Source: Candidatus Omnitrophota bacterium (GTDB lineage Bacteria; Omnitrophota; Gorgyraeia; Gygaellales; Profunditerraquicolaceae). Taken from it: DNA of 6,473 nt. Made by a program: the position numbers and the translations under genes. This document shows positions 1-5,803 of this stretch, piece by piece. How positions within the stretch are numbered: position 1 is the first letter of the stretch; every line of letters begins with the position of its first letter. The DNA lies in contig JAPLLM010000133.1 of assembly GCA_026387555.1 (NCBI GenBank), positions 1 through 6,473 of the forward strand, read 5' to 3'. The notes under the pieces were generated by a model, which worked only from the letters and a program-made list of their open reading frames with translations, was not told the origin of the DNA and made no database searches.

Positions 1-468
1 ATTCTTAGTAAAGAAATAATGCATGCCGATAGCGCCCTGTTCGACAAAATTAAACTGCGTGGATTGCTCGCGGGTATGCAGGGTCATGTAATCTATCCCT
101 GCGCCGAGTTTAGCGTAAGGTTGGAATTTTGAGGTCTCGGGTAGGATGCCGAATTTGCACCAGAAAGTCGTGCCCATTTCAAAGTTGTTCTTGGGGCTGT
201 AAATATCGGCAAGAATTGGTTCGATCTGGAACTGGATCAGGGGTTTGGGGTTAATATTTACTTTATTCAACAGAGGTTTCAGGTCAAAACTAAAATCGAC
301 CATGAAAGGGATTGACCGTAAGCCGCCGTGTTGGGCGTGCACTTTACCCCAGCCAAAACCGGTGAGAAAATCCACAGCCGCAAGTGATTTTGCAGGTTCT
401 GCCCGGAGCGCGTTCTGGGTCAGTAGTAAGAATATAAATATAAATAGGACGAATATGACTTTTTTCAT
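1..468 (-). CDS. PagL-like lipid A deacylase / acyloxyacyl hydrolase family protein (partial, C-terminus outside window)
   Basis: Reading the minus strand from the ATG at 468 gives 156 codons without a stop, running out of the window at base 1. The product begins MKKVIFVLFIFIFLLLTQNA, a typical Sec signal peptide (two Lys, then a hydrophobic core) with likely cleavage near residues 22-24. The mature part has alternating hydrophobic and polar strands, as in an outer-membrane beta-barrel. Near the cut end it carries a stretch around residues 130-156 with the pattern HTREQSTQFNF, then EQGAIGMHYFF, which I recognise from the PagL/acyloxyacyl-hydrolase family. PagL enzymes remove an acyl chain from lipid A in the outer membrane. 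The catalytic His-x-Ser and Glu of PagL lie after this point and cannot be checked, so activity is unproven. A generic outer-membrane barrel of the same family is the main alternative. No Shine-Dalgarno is visible before the ATG. Confidence 0.75.
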   Translation of the reverse strand, partial: MKKVIFVLFIFIFLLLTQNALRAEPAKSLAAVDFLTGFGWGKVHAQHGGLRSIPFMVDFSFDLKPLLNKVNINPKPLIQFQIEPILADIYSPKNNFEMGTTFWCKFGILPETSKFQPYAKLGAGIDYMTLHTREQSTQFNFVEQGAIGMHYFFTKN

Positions 469-469
469 G

Positions 470-505
470 TCAAATGATTATAGATAAACCGAATCCAAAA
501 ATCAA
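470..505 (-). promoter_or_regulatory. Sigma-70-like promoter of the PagL-like gene, predicted leaderless
   Basis: On the minus strand TTGATT (505-500), a 17-bp spacer and a perfect TATAAT (482-477) are seen. A start about 7 bases past the -10 would fall at roughly 469-470, directly at the ATG (468), and no Shine-Dalgarno lies between. The mRNA is therefore predicted to be leaderless or nearly so. This rests on sequence pattern only. Confidence 0.55.
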
Positions 506-523
506 GATTTATTCTTCTTTTTA

Positions 524-540
524 TGGTATACTAAAAAATC
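524..540 (+). promoter_or_regulatory. Extended -10 promoter of the calcium ATPase operon, predicted leaderless
   Basis: TGG followed by TATACT (524-532) forms an extended -10 element. No good -35 hexamer is found 16-18 bases upstream, which is tolerated by extended -10 promoters. The predicted start is about 539-540, at the ATG at 541. The bases before that ATG (ACTAAAAAATC) contain no Shine-Dalgarno, so the message is predicted to be leaderless. Confidence 0.5.
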
Positions 541-3243
541 ATGAATGAAAGATTATATCGCGTTAGCGTCGAAGAAGCGGCGAAAATCCTGAATTCAAGC
601 CTTGAGCTCGGCCTTGGCCCCGGAGAGGTGGAAGTGCGCCTGCGCCAGTCCGGGCTCAATCAGCTTCAGGAAAAGGGGAGAATCGGCCCTTTAAAGATAT
701 TCCTCGAGCAGTTTCAGGATTTTATCATCTGGATACTGATCGCTGCCGCTCTTATCTCCGGATTCCTGAAGGAATGGGTGGACGCGCTGGCGATAATCGC
801 TATCGTCGTCTTGAATGCAATATTGGGGTTTATTCAGGAGTACCGCGCGGAGAAATCCCTGGCAGCCTTAAAAAAATTATCCTCGCCTACCTCAAAAGTA
901 ATACGCAACGGCCAACATGAAATTATCCCCTCCAGAGAAATTGTCCCCGGAGATTTGATAGAGCTTGAGGCCGGAGACAATATCCCGGCAGACAGCCGCA
1001 TCATAAGCCACACCTATAATTTCAGCGTCCAGGAGGCCAGCCTGACCGGAGAGTCTTCTCCTGTTACCAAGACCGCTCTTGCGCTCGAAGAAGATAAAGT
1101 CCCTCTGGCTGACCGGGCAAATATGGTCTACATGGGGACATTCGTCACTGCCGGAAAAGCCAAGGCATTGGTGGCTGCGACGGGGATGAATACGGAGTTG
1201 GGCAGGATTGCGGGGTTGGTCCAGGAGATCAAAGAAAACACAACGCCCCTGCAGAAGAAATTGGAAGAATTCGGGAAGTGGATAGTATATCTGTGTTTTG
1301 TCCTGGTAGGCCTGGTATTTTTATTAGAGTGGTTAAGGGGCGGCAAGATCATCGATGTATTTTTGACGGCAGTTAGCCTTGCGGTTGCGGCTATCCCCGA
1401 GGGGCTCCCGGCAGTGGTCACTATAGCCCTGGCGTTGGGCGTGCACCGCATGGTCAAGCGTAACGCCTTGATCAGAAAACTCCCGTCGGTCGAGACCTTA
1501 GGATGCGCGACAGTTATCTGTTCGGATAAGACCGGGACCCTGACCAAGAATGAGATGACCGTGCAGGCAGTTTTTTCCGGAGGGAATTTGTTTAAAGTAA
1601 GCGGGATAGGATATGATCCGCAAGGGGCGTTCAGCCTCGGCAATAAAGAAATCTCCGCGGACAATTACCCGGATTTGAAAAAGGCATTGGTCTGCGGGGT
1701 CTTGTGTAACGCTGCCCAGCTGATCAAGGACGAATCGGGTTATAAAATATTCGGGGACCCTACGGAGGGTGCCTTGCTTAGTTTGGCCGCAAAAGCCGGG
1801 ATATGGAAGGAGAGGCTCGAAAAAGAATATTTATTTGCGGATGAGATCCCCTTTGATTCCGAGCGCAAGAAGATGACGATCATCCGGCGCAGAGATAACC
1901 AGGTGTTTGCTTTTGTAAAAGGGGCGCCTGACATTCTGCTTAATGATTGCGTAAATATTGAAGTTAACGGTTCGATCAGGGCCCTGACTAACACGGATAA
2001 AGAAGAAATAGCTAAGGCTAATGTCGCGTTGGCTGATAAGGCCTTGCGCGTGCTCGCCGTAGCCTACCGCGCTCTCGACGGAGGATTTGATAAGCTTGAC
2101 GTAGAAAAGACGGAGAAAGGTCTTATCTTTTCCGGACTCATCGCAATGATCGACCCTCCCAGAGAAGAGGTCAAAAAGGCCATGGAGGAGTGTTCCAGCG
2201 CAGGTATTAGGACCGTGATGATCACTGGGGACCATAAGAATACGGCGGTAGCTATTGCCAGGCAATTAGGATTTTTCCGGGAGGGCTCGCTCGCGCTTAC
2301 CGGCGAAGAATTAGACAGGCTGACTGACGAAGAATTATCCGCCAAGATCTTGAATATCCCGGTTTACGCGCGCGTTTCGCCCGAACATAAGTTAAGGATA
2401 GTGCGCTTGCTGCGCGCCAGGGGCGAGGTTGTGGCAATGACCGGGGACGGAGTAAACGATGCCCCGGCTGTAAAAGAAGCGGATATCGGAGTCGCTATGG
2501 GAATAACCGGGACGGATGTGACCAAAGAAGTCTCGGATATGGTGATCACCGACGATAATTTTGCTTCGATCGTAAATGCCGTAGAAGAGGGAAGGGGGAT
2601 CTACGACAATATCAAGAAGTTCATCCATTATCTACTTTCTTGCAATGCCGGAGAAATACTGGTGATGTTTTGCGCATCCCTTATCGGCTGGCCGGTTCCG
2701 TTGTTACCTATACAAATACTTTGGGTGAATCTAGTCACCGACGGCCTTCCTGCCTTGGCGCTGGGAGTCGATCCGGTTGATCCGGGCGTAATGACTAAGA
2801 AGCCGCGTAGAACTAACGAAGGAGTGCTGACTAAGCAAAGGGCGTTAATGTTTCTTGCACAGGGGGCTTTTATTGCTTTCTGCAGCTTGCTGGCTTTTGC
2901 CTTGGTCTTATTCGTGGAGAAACTCGGAATTGAACGCGCCCGGACCGCGGCTTTTGTAGTCTTGGCCGTAAGCCAGCTTTTCCATTCTTTTAACTGCCGG
3001 AGCACAAGCGTTTCACTTTTTAAATTAGGAATATTGTCTAACAAAAAGCTGATCGCCGCTACCGGGATCTCGTTTATATTGCAGATGGTAGTGGTTTATA
3101 CGCCCTTCTTACAAAGAGTATTTAAAACAGAACCTTTGGGTTTGTTGGATTGGTTTCTGGTTATTGCCATTTCGTCATTCCCGCTTTGGGCTATGGAGAT
3201 CGTCAAGAGGAGCGCGCTGAAGAGATTTCTTAACGCTGTTTAA
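541..3243 (+). CDS. P-type Ca2+-transporting ATPase (P2A, PacL/YloB/SERCA-like)
   Basis: A complete 900-residue cation pump that uses ATP to move Ca2+ (possibly Mn2+) across the inner membrane, normally outwards. In order: N-terminal cation-ATPase domain (about 1-50), M1-M2 (about 57-100), actuator with TGES (169-172), M3-M4 (about 245-298) with VAAIPEGLP, phosphorylation site DKTGT with Asp329, nucleotide domain with KGAPD (460-464), DPPR (538-541), ITGD (561-564) and TGDGVNDAP (634-642), then M5-M10 (about 692-890). Residues matching SERCA Ca2+ ligands are Glu287 (M4), Asn702 and Glu705 (M5), and Asn730, Thr733 and Asp734 (M6). By eye Gln812 falls where SERCA has Glu908. Having both the M4/M6 and M5/M6 ligands points to a two-site SERCA-like pump, unlike PMCA and SPCA, which lack the M5 Glu. 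The N-terminus matches the family, supporting ATG 541 despite no Shine-Dalgarno. The permease gene follows after 2 bp. Family call is firm; the exact ion is inferred. Confidence 0.95.
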   Translation: MNERLYRVSVEEAAKILNSSLELGLGPGEVEVRLRQSGLNQLQEKGRIGPLKIFLEQFQDFIIWILIAAALISGFLKEWVDALAIIAIVVLNAILGFIQEYRAEKSLAALKKLSSPTSKVIRNGQHEIIPSREIVPGDLIELEAGDNIPADSRIISHTYNFSVQEASLTGESSPVTKTALALEEDKVPLADRANMVYMGTFVTAGKAKALVAATGMNTELGRIAGLVQEIKENTTPLQKKLEEFGKWIVYLCFVLVGLVFLLEWLRGGKIIDVFLTAVSLAVAAIPEGLPAVVTIALALGVHRMVKRNALIRKLPSVETLGCATVICSDKTGTLTKNEMTVQAVFSGGNLFKVSGIGYDPQGAFSLGNKEISADNYPDLKKALVCGVLCNAAQLIKDESGYKIFGDPTEGALLSLAAKAGIWKERLEKEYLFADEIPFDSERKKMTIIRRRDNQVFAFVKGAPDILLNDCVNIEVNGSIRALTNTDKEEIAKANVALADKALRVLAVAYRALDGGFDKLDVEKTEKGLIFSGLIAMIDPPREEVKKAMEECSSAGIRTVMITGDHKNTAVAIARQLGFFREGSLALTGEELDRLTDEELSAKILNIPVYARVSPEHKLRIVRLLRARGEVVAMTGDGVNDAPAVKEADIGVAMGITGTDVTKEVSDMVITDDNFASIVNAVEEGRGIYDNIKKFIHYLLSCNAGEILVMFCASLIGWPVPLLPIQILWVNLVTDGLPALALGVDPVDPGVMTKKPRRTNEGVLTKQRALMFLAQGAFIAFCSLLAFALVLFVEKLGIERARTAAFVVLAVSQLFHSFNCRSTSVSLFKLGILSNKKLIAATGISFILQMVVVYTPFLQRVFKTEPLGLLDWFLVIAISSFPLWAMEIVKRSALKRFLNAV

Positions 3244-3245
3244 CA

Positions 3246-4286
3246 ATGGTTGAAAATCACGCCTGCTGTGAAACTACTCCGAAATCATTCTGGAAAAATA
3301 AATTATTTATCATTGCCTGCGTATCCGTAATCCTCGTTGTCGCTTCGTACTTAATACCCGTACTTGTTTCTTTTAGAATAGCATTTTTAGATTACTGGAA
3401 GAAGATCTGGTGGGCAGTGCTTTTGGGCCTGCTGCTGGGAGGGGTAATCGAGCATTATGTCCCTCGCGAGTATGTCTCTAAAATACTTTCGCGTAAGCGG
3501 CCCTCTACGATATTCAACGCTGTTTTCTTAGGTTTTCTGATGAGCGCCTGTAGCCACGGGATACTGGCGTTGAGTATCCAGCTGCATAAGAAAGGCGCTT
3601 CCAATCCGGCGGTAGTAAGTTTTCTTCTCGCATCCCCTTGGGCGAATTTGGCGGTAACGGTCATGCTTATTAGCTTATTCGGGCTTAAAGGTTTGTTTAT
3701 CGTATTGGCAGCGATGCTTGTAGCCCTGAATACCGGATTTATTTTTATGTTCTTTGAAAAGAAAGGGTTGATCGAAAAGAACGCTAATGTCGTAGATGTC
3801 GCGCAAGATTTTTCTATCTTGCGGGATTTTAAATCGCGCGCAAGTGCTTATAAATTCGGGTTAGTTACTTTTGTATCGGATCTTAAAGGTATCGTCAGGG
3901 GCTCCATGGCATTAGCGGATATGGTCCTCTGGTGGATAATTTTAGGTATTATGCTCGCAAGCCTGGCCGGAGCCTATATCCCGGTACACTTTTTCCATAA
4001 ATATATGGGGCCTTCGTTTTTGGGGATGCTGGTTACGCTTGCGCTGGCAACGGTGATCGAGGTTTGTTCCGAAGGCTCAAGCCCCTTGGCTTTTGAAATA
4101 TACCGTCAGACCCGGTCGCTCGGCAACAGCTTTGTGTTTTTGATGGCCGGAGTGGTCACGGACTACACCGAAATAGGCCTCTTATGGACCAATGTCGGCA
4201 GGCGCGTGGCTTTATGGATGCCGGTGGTAAGTGTTCCCCAGGTTTTGGCGATCGGCTACATTATGAACAAATTCTTGGGTTGGTAA
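3246..4286 (+). CDS. ArsP_1/DUF318-type permease, putative metal or metalloid exporter
   Basis: A 346-residue integral membrane protein with about 8-9 hydrophobic segments (roughly 18-42, 55-73, 88-112, 122-144, 147-171, 222-247, 256-280, 294-312, 322-343) in two similar halves around a charged middle loop (about 172-215). Each half has a Cys-containing membrane motif: ACSHG (101-105) followed by KKGAS and SFLLASPWANLAVT, and VCSEGSSP (273-280). This layout resembles the ArsP_1 (DUF318) permease family, whose better-known members export organoarsenicals or are linked to Cu/Zn efflux and usually show CSCG where this one has CSHG. The N-terminus HACCE offers extra thiol ligands. The substrate cannot be deduced. 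The gene starts 2 bp after the ATPase stop with no clear Shine-Dalgarno, so translation is probably coupled to the ATPase, implying a shared export role. It stops just before an AT-rich stretch and the next promoter. Confidence 0.75.
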   Translation: MVENHACCETTPKSFWKNKLFIIACVSVILVVASYLIPVLVSFRIAFLDYWKKIWWAVLLGLLLGGVIEHYVPREYVSKILSRKRPSTIFNAVFLGFLMSACSHGILALSIQLHKKGASNPAVVSFLLASPWANLAVTVMLISLFGLKGLFIVLAAMLVALNTGFIFMFFEKKGLIEKNANVVDVAQDFSILRDFKSRASAYKFGLVTFVSDLKGIVRGSMALADMVLWWIILGIMLASLAGAYIPVHFFHKYMGPSFLGMLVTLALATVIEVCSEGSSPLAFEIYRQTRSLGNSFVFLMAGVVTDYTEIGLLWTNVGRRVALWMPVVSVPQVLAIGYIMNKFLGW

Positions 4287-4304
4287 AAAAATTAAATTTT
4301 TTTC

Positions 4305-4340
4305 TTGACGAATGATACTATTATGGTATCATTATCTATA
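4305..4340 (+). promoter_or_regulatory. Sigma-70-like promoter of the rrf2 leader/operon
   Basis: TTGACG (4305-4310), a 16-bp spacer and an extended -10 TGG-TATCAT (4324-4332) are seen. The start is predicted near 4339-4340. That is the first base of the 5' strand of the leader's closing helix, which supports the assignment. The -10 and the spacer lie inside an inverted repeat annotated separately. Confidence 0.65.
4311..4333 (+). promoter_or_regulatory. 23-bp dyad operator overlapping the rrf2 promoter
   Basis: The half-sites AATGATAC (4311-4318) and GTATCATT (4326-4333) are perfect inverted repeats. The 7-bp centre is itself symmetrical (ATTAT, 4320-4324) except for one mismatched pair (T4319/G4325). 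The dyad starts right after the -35 and covers the -10, so a bound protein would block RNA polymerase. Rrf2 regulators such as IscR, NsrR and CymR bind AT-rich dyads of about 23-27 bp and often repress their own operon. The Rrf2 protein encoded just downstream is the natural candidate; that link is inference. Confidence 0.65.
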
Positions 4341-4370
4341 AGCGTTTAATGCAGCTAAAAGGAGGTGAGT

Positions 4371-4430
4371 ATGGATATTACCGTTAAGTACATGCTTCGC
4401 CCGGTAGCGCATTGTAAGGAGGGCTGCTGA
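4371..4430 (+). CDS. 19-residue upstream ORF, possible leader peptide
   Basis: An ATG lies 5 bases after AAAGGAGGTGA (4358-4368), an 11-base match to the usual 16S rRNA 3' end and the strongest ribosome site in the window. The predicted peptide is MDITVKYMLRPVAHCKEGC, ending at TGA 4428-4430. It has no signal sequence or membrane segment. Its tail holds His14, Cys15 and Cys19, which could bind metal or make translation sensitive to cysteine. Codons 12-13 and 16-18 form the RNA segments GTAGCG and GGAGGGC that compete for parts of the leader hairpin, so a ribosome here would change the fold. It is out of frame with the downstream regulator and too short to carry family evidence. The other possibility is that the GGAGG belongs to the RNA structure and is not translated. 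Confidence 0.5.
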   Translation: MDITVKYMLRPVAHCKEGC

Positions 4431-4431
4431 A

Positions 4432-4474
4432 TTTGCCCTCCGGTAAGATCTCGCTACTCTTACCGGAGGGCAAA
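4432..4474 (+). repeat. 16-bp perfect inverted repeat (leader hairpin P4)
   Basis: The arm TTTGCCCTCCGGTAAG (4432-4447) is exactly complementary to 4459-4474, with an 11-nt loop. It begins one base after the upstream ORF stop codon. The next bases are CGCTTCCCGCC, with no T-run on either strand, which argues against an intrinsic terminator. Confidence 0.85.
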
Positions 4475-4479
4475 CGCTT

Positions 4480-4507
4480 CCCGCCGCGCTATCTGATAGC
4501 GTGCGGG
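4480..4507 (+). repeat. GC-rich hairpin in the rrf2 leader
   Basis: CCCGC (4480-4484) pairs with GCGGG (4503-4507), and CGCTAT (4487-4492) with ATAGCG (4496-4501), around a CTG loop. A G-U pair (4486/4502) and one bulged C join the two stems. It starts at the base after the P1 helix. No T-run follows. Confidence 0.65.
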
Positions 4508-4509
4508 AT

Positions 4510-4540
4510 CCCGCCGGCGATTCGGAATAGCCGCAGCGGG
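4510..4540 (+). repeat. Second GC-rich hairpin in the rrf2 leader
   Basis: CCCGC (4510-4514) pairs with GCGGG (4536-4540), CGGC (4515-4518) with GCCG (4530-4533), and ATT (4520-4522) with AAT (4526-4528) around CGG. It uses the same CCCGC/GCGGG stem base as the preceding hairpin, so the arms can be swapped; GCGGGATCCCGC (4503-4514) is itself a perfect palindrome. CGGG (4537-4540) could instead pair with CCCG (4548-4551). Confidence 0.55.
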
Positions 4541-4575
4541 AAAACTGCCCGAACCGTCTTATGATAAGGAGAAAA

Positions 4576-4971
4576 ATGAAATTAATCACCAGGGATACGG
4601 ATTACGCGTTAAGAGCGGTTTGTTTCATAGTCAAAAATAAAAAAATGGTCTCGGTTTCGGACCTGGTCCGGGAATTAAAGATCCCCCGGCCGTTCCTAAG
4701 AAAGATTTTGCAGGTATTAAATAAAAAAGGCATAGTGCGTTCTTTCAAGGGTAGGGGAGGGGGGTTCACCCTGGGCCTTAGGCCGGAGAAGATATATTTA
4801 CTTGACCTATTGCGCATATTTCAGGGCCCCTTAAAGCTGAACGAATGCACGCTGAATAAGAAAAAATGCCCTAAGATAAGTGTTTGTCCCTTAAGTAGTA
4901 AGCTTAACAATATCGAAAAGCATGTCATTAAGGAATTAAAATCAATAACAGTGGCTTCATTAATAAAGTAA
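4576..4971 (+). CDS. Rrf2-family Fe-S-type transcriptional regulator
   Basis: A 131-residue protein starting MKLITRDTDYALRAV, the classical Rrf2 N-terminus. The winged helix-turn-helix spans about 1-65, with recognition-helix region IPRPFLRKILQVLNKKGIV (36-54) and wing GRGGGFTL (59-66). The dimerisation helix follows, then the cluster loop with Cys91, Cys98 and Cys104, close to the three cluster cysteines of IscR. Relatives (IscR, NsrR, RsrR) use a 2Fe-2S or 4Fe-4S cluster to sense iron, NO or redox state; which one applies here cannot be read from sequence. The start at 4576 is preferred over the in-frame ATG at 4561 because AAGGAG lies at 4566-4571 and the family N-terminus begins there. 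It heads a tight gene group with the ferredoxin-like gene (10 bp between stop and ATG) and follows a dyad operator and structured leader, which suggests autoregulation. Confidence 0.93.
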   Translation: MKLITRDTDYALRAVCFIVKNKKMVSVSDLVRELKIPRPFLRKILQVLNKKGIVRSFKGRGGGFTLGLRPEKIYLLDLLRIFQGPLKLNECTLNKKKCPKISVCPLSSKLNNIEKHVIKELKSITVASLIK

Positions 4972-4981
4972 GGAGAGTTTG

Positions 4982-5803
4982 ATGGCTAAGAGAAATATAA
5001 TCAAGATAGATGAGGAAAAGTGTACCGGGTGCTCTTTGTGTATTCCGAATTGCCCGGAAGGGGCGTTACAGATAATCGACGGCAAGGCCCGGTTGATCAG
5101 CGATCTTTTTTGCGACGGGTTAGGAGCCTGCATCGGGCATTGTCCTGAAGGCGCGATAACTATCGAAGAGAGGGAGGCAGAGAAGTACAACGAAAGAAAG
5201 GTTATGGCTAATATTGTTAAGCAAGGCCCTAATGTGATCAAGGCGCATTTAGAGCATTTAAAAGGACACGGAGAGAGCGGCTTTCTTAAGGAGGCGTTGG
5301 ATTATTTAAAAGAGAATACAATCAATGTCCCGGAGATGCATAACGGGCATGATCATGCGGGTTGCCTGGGTGCCAAGGTAATGGATTTAAGGAAGAAAGA
5401 AAGTTCCGGGAATAAATCAGGCGCGCAAACTAGGGCGCCTTCAGAATTACGGCAGTGGCCGGTGCAACTTATGTTAGTTCCGGCGTTTGCCCCTTACCTT
5501 AATAACAGCGATCTGCTTATCGCCGCGGATTGCGTGCCTTTTGCTTATGCGAATTTTCACGCAGACCTGCTGAAAGGCAAAACCCTTCTGGTAGGCTGCC
5601 CCAAACTGGACGACTTAAAGATATATCAGGAAAAGCTGAATCAGGTATTTAAAAATAATCATATTAAATCCGTCACTTACGCCCATATGGAGGTCCCCTG
5701 TTGCTCGGGATTAACCGGGATAATCCGGCAGGCAATTCAGGATTCGGCCAAAAAAATCGCATATCATGATGTAGTTATCGGTATAGGCGGAGAAAAGTTA
5801 TGA
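4982..5803 (+). CDS. Ferredoxin-like 4Fe-4S protein with uncharacterised C-terminal domain
   Basis: A soluble 273-residue protein. The ATG at 4982 is chosen over the in-frame TTG at 4979 because AAGGAG (4970-4975) sits 6 bases before it. The first iron-sulfur motif is CTGCSLCIPNCP (Cys14, 17, 20, 24). The second is reduced, CDGLGACIGHCP (Cys44, 50, 54), so seven rather than eight ferredoxin cysteines are present and one cluster may be unusual. A charged linker (about 62-115) leads to a His/Cys-rich patch HNGHDHAGC (120-128). The C-terminal domain (about 158-273) has LLIAADCVPFAYANFH, LVGCPKLDD and VPCCSGL, with Cys184, 206, 240 and 241 as possible metal or disulfide sites. I know this architecture as a conserved family in anaerobes, usually annotated only as a 4Fe-4S binding protein. 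Its reaction is unknown; an electron-transfer role with the neighbouring oxidative-stress genes is inference. Its stop overlaps the next start by 4 bp. Confidence 0.85.
   Translation: MAKRNIIKIDEEKCTGCSLCIPNCPEGALQIIDGKARLISDLFCDGLGACIGHCPEGAITIEEREAEKYNERKVMANIVKQGPNVIKAHLEHLKGHGESGFLKEALDYLKENTINVPEMHNGHDHAGCLGAKVMDLRKKESSGNKSGAQTRAPSELRQWPVQLMLVPAFAPYLNNSDLLIAADCVPFAYANFHADLLKGKTLLVGCPKLDDLKIYQEKLNQVFKNNHIKSVTYAHMEVPCCSGLTGIIRQAIQDSAKKIAYHDVVIGIGGEKL

Larger units (their letters stand above)
4340..4479 (+). ncRNA. Structured 5' leader domain, candidate cis-regulatory RNA
   Basis: Several helices can be drawn. P1: AAGCGTTT (4340-4347) pairs perfectly with AAACGCTT (4472-4479), closing the domain from the predicted +1. 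P2: GCAGCT (4351-4356) with GGCTGC (4422-4427), one G-U pair. P3: TACCG (4379-4383) with CGGTA (4402-4406). P4: GCCCTCCGGTAAG (4435-4447) with its exact complement (4459-4471), extendable by three A-U pairs to 4432-4474 when P1 opens; its loop is 11 nt. P4 would stack directly on P1. GTAGCG (4404-4409) is also complementary to CGCTAC in the P4 loop (4452-4457), and GGAGGGC (4418-4424) to the P4 5' arm, giving alternative folds. There is no U-tract after P4, so it is not an ordinary terminator. I recognise no known riboswitch class. The pairings are seen; the function is inferred. Confidence 0.55.

Noticed and set aside
245..487. Plus-strand 80-codon reading frame
   Set aside because: It lies opposite the PagL-like gene, whose signal peptide and family pattern are convincing. 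The plus-strand protein has no recognisable features.
521..529. TTATGGTAT shared with the rrf2 promoter (4321-4329) as a second operator of the same regulator
   Set aside because: Only the extended -10 part is shared; the left half-site AATGATAC is absent near 506-513, so common promoter use explains it.
1128..3044. Several minus-strand reading frames of 61-178 codons
   Set aside because: All lie within the P-type ATPase gene, which has every family motif in order; they are shadows without ribosome sites or family features.
4285..4303. A7/T7 inverted repeat after the permease stop as a terminator
   Set aside because: The stem would be only A-U pairs with no GC core and no separate T-run after it. 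It is more likely an AT-rich promoter upstream region, so no terminator is called.
4432..4474. The long hairpin as a Rho-independent terminator
   Set aside because: It is strong enough, but CGCTTCCCGCC follows and AAATTCAGC follows on the other strand; neither gives the needed U-run.
4561..4575. Earlier start of the Rrf2 gene at 4561 adding five residues
   Set aside because: No ribosome site precedes it, the 4576 start has AAGGAG, and Rrf2 proteins normally begin at the MKLITR position.
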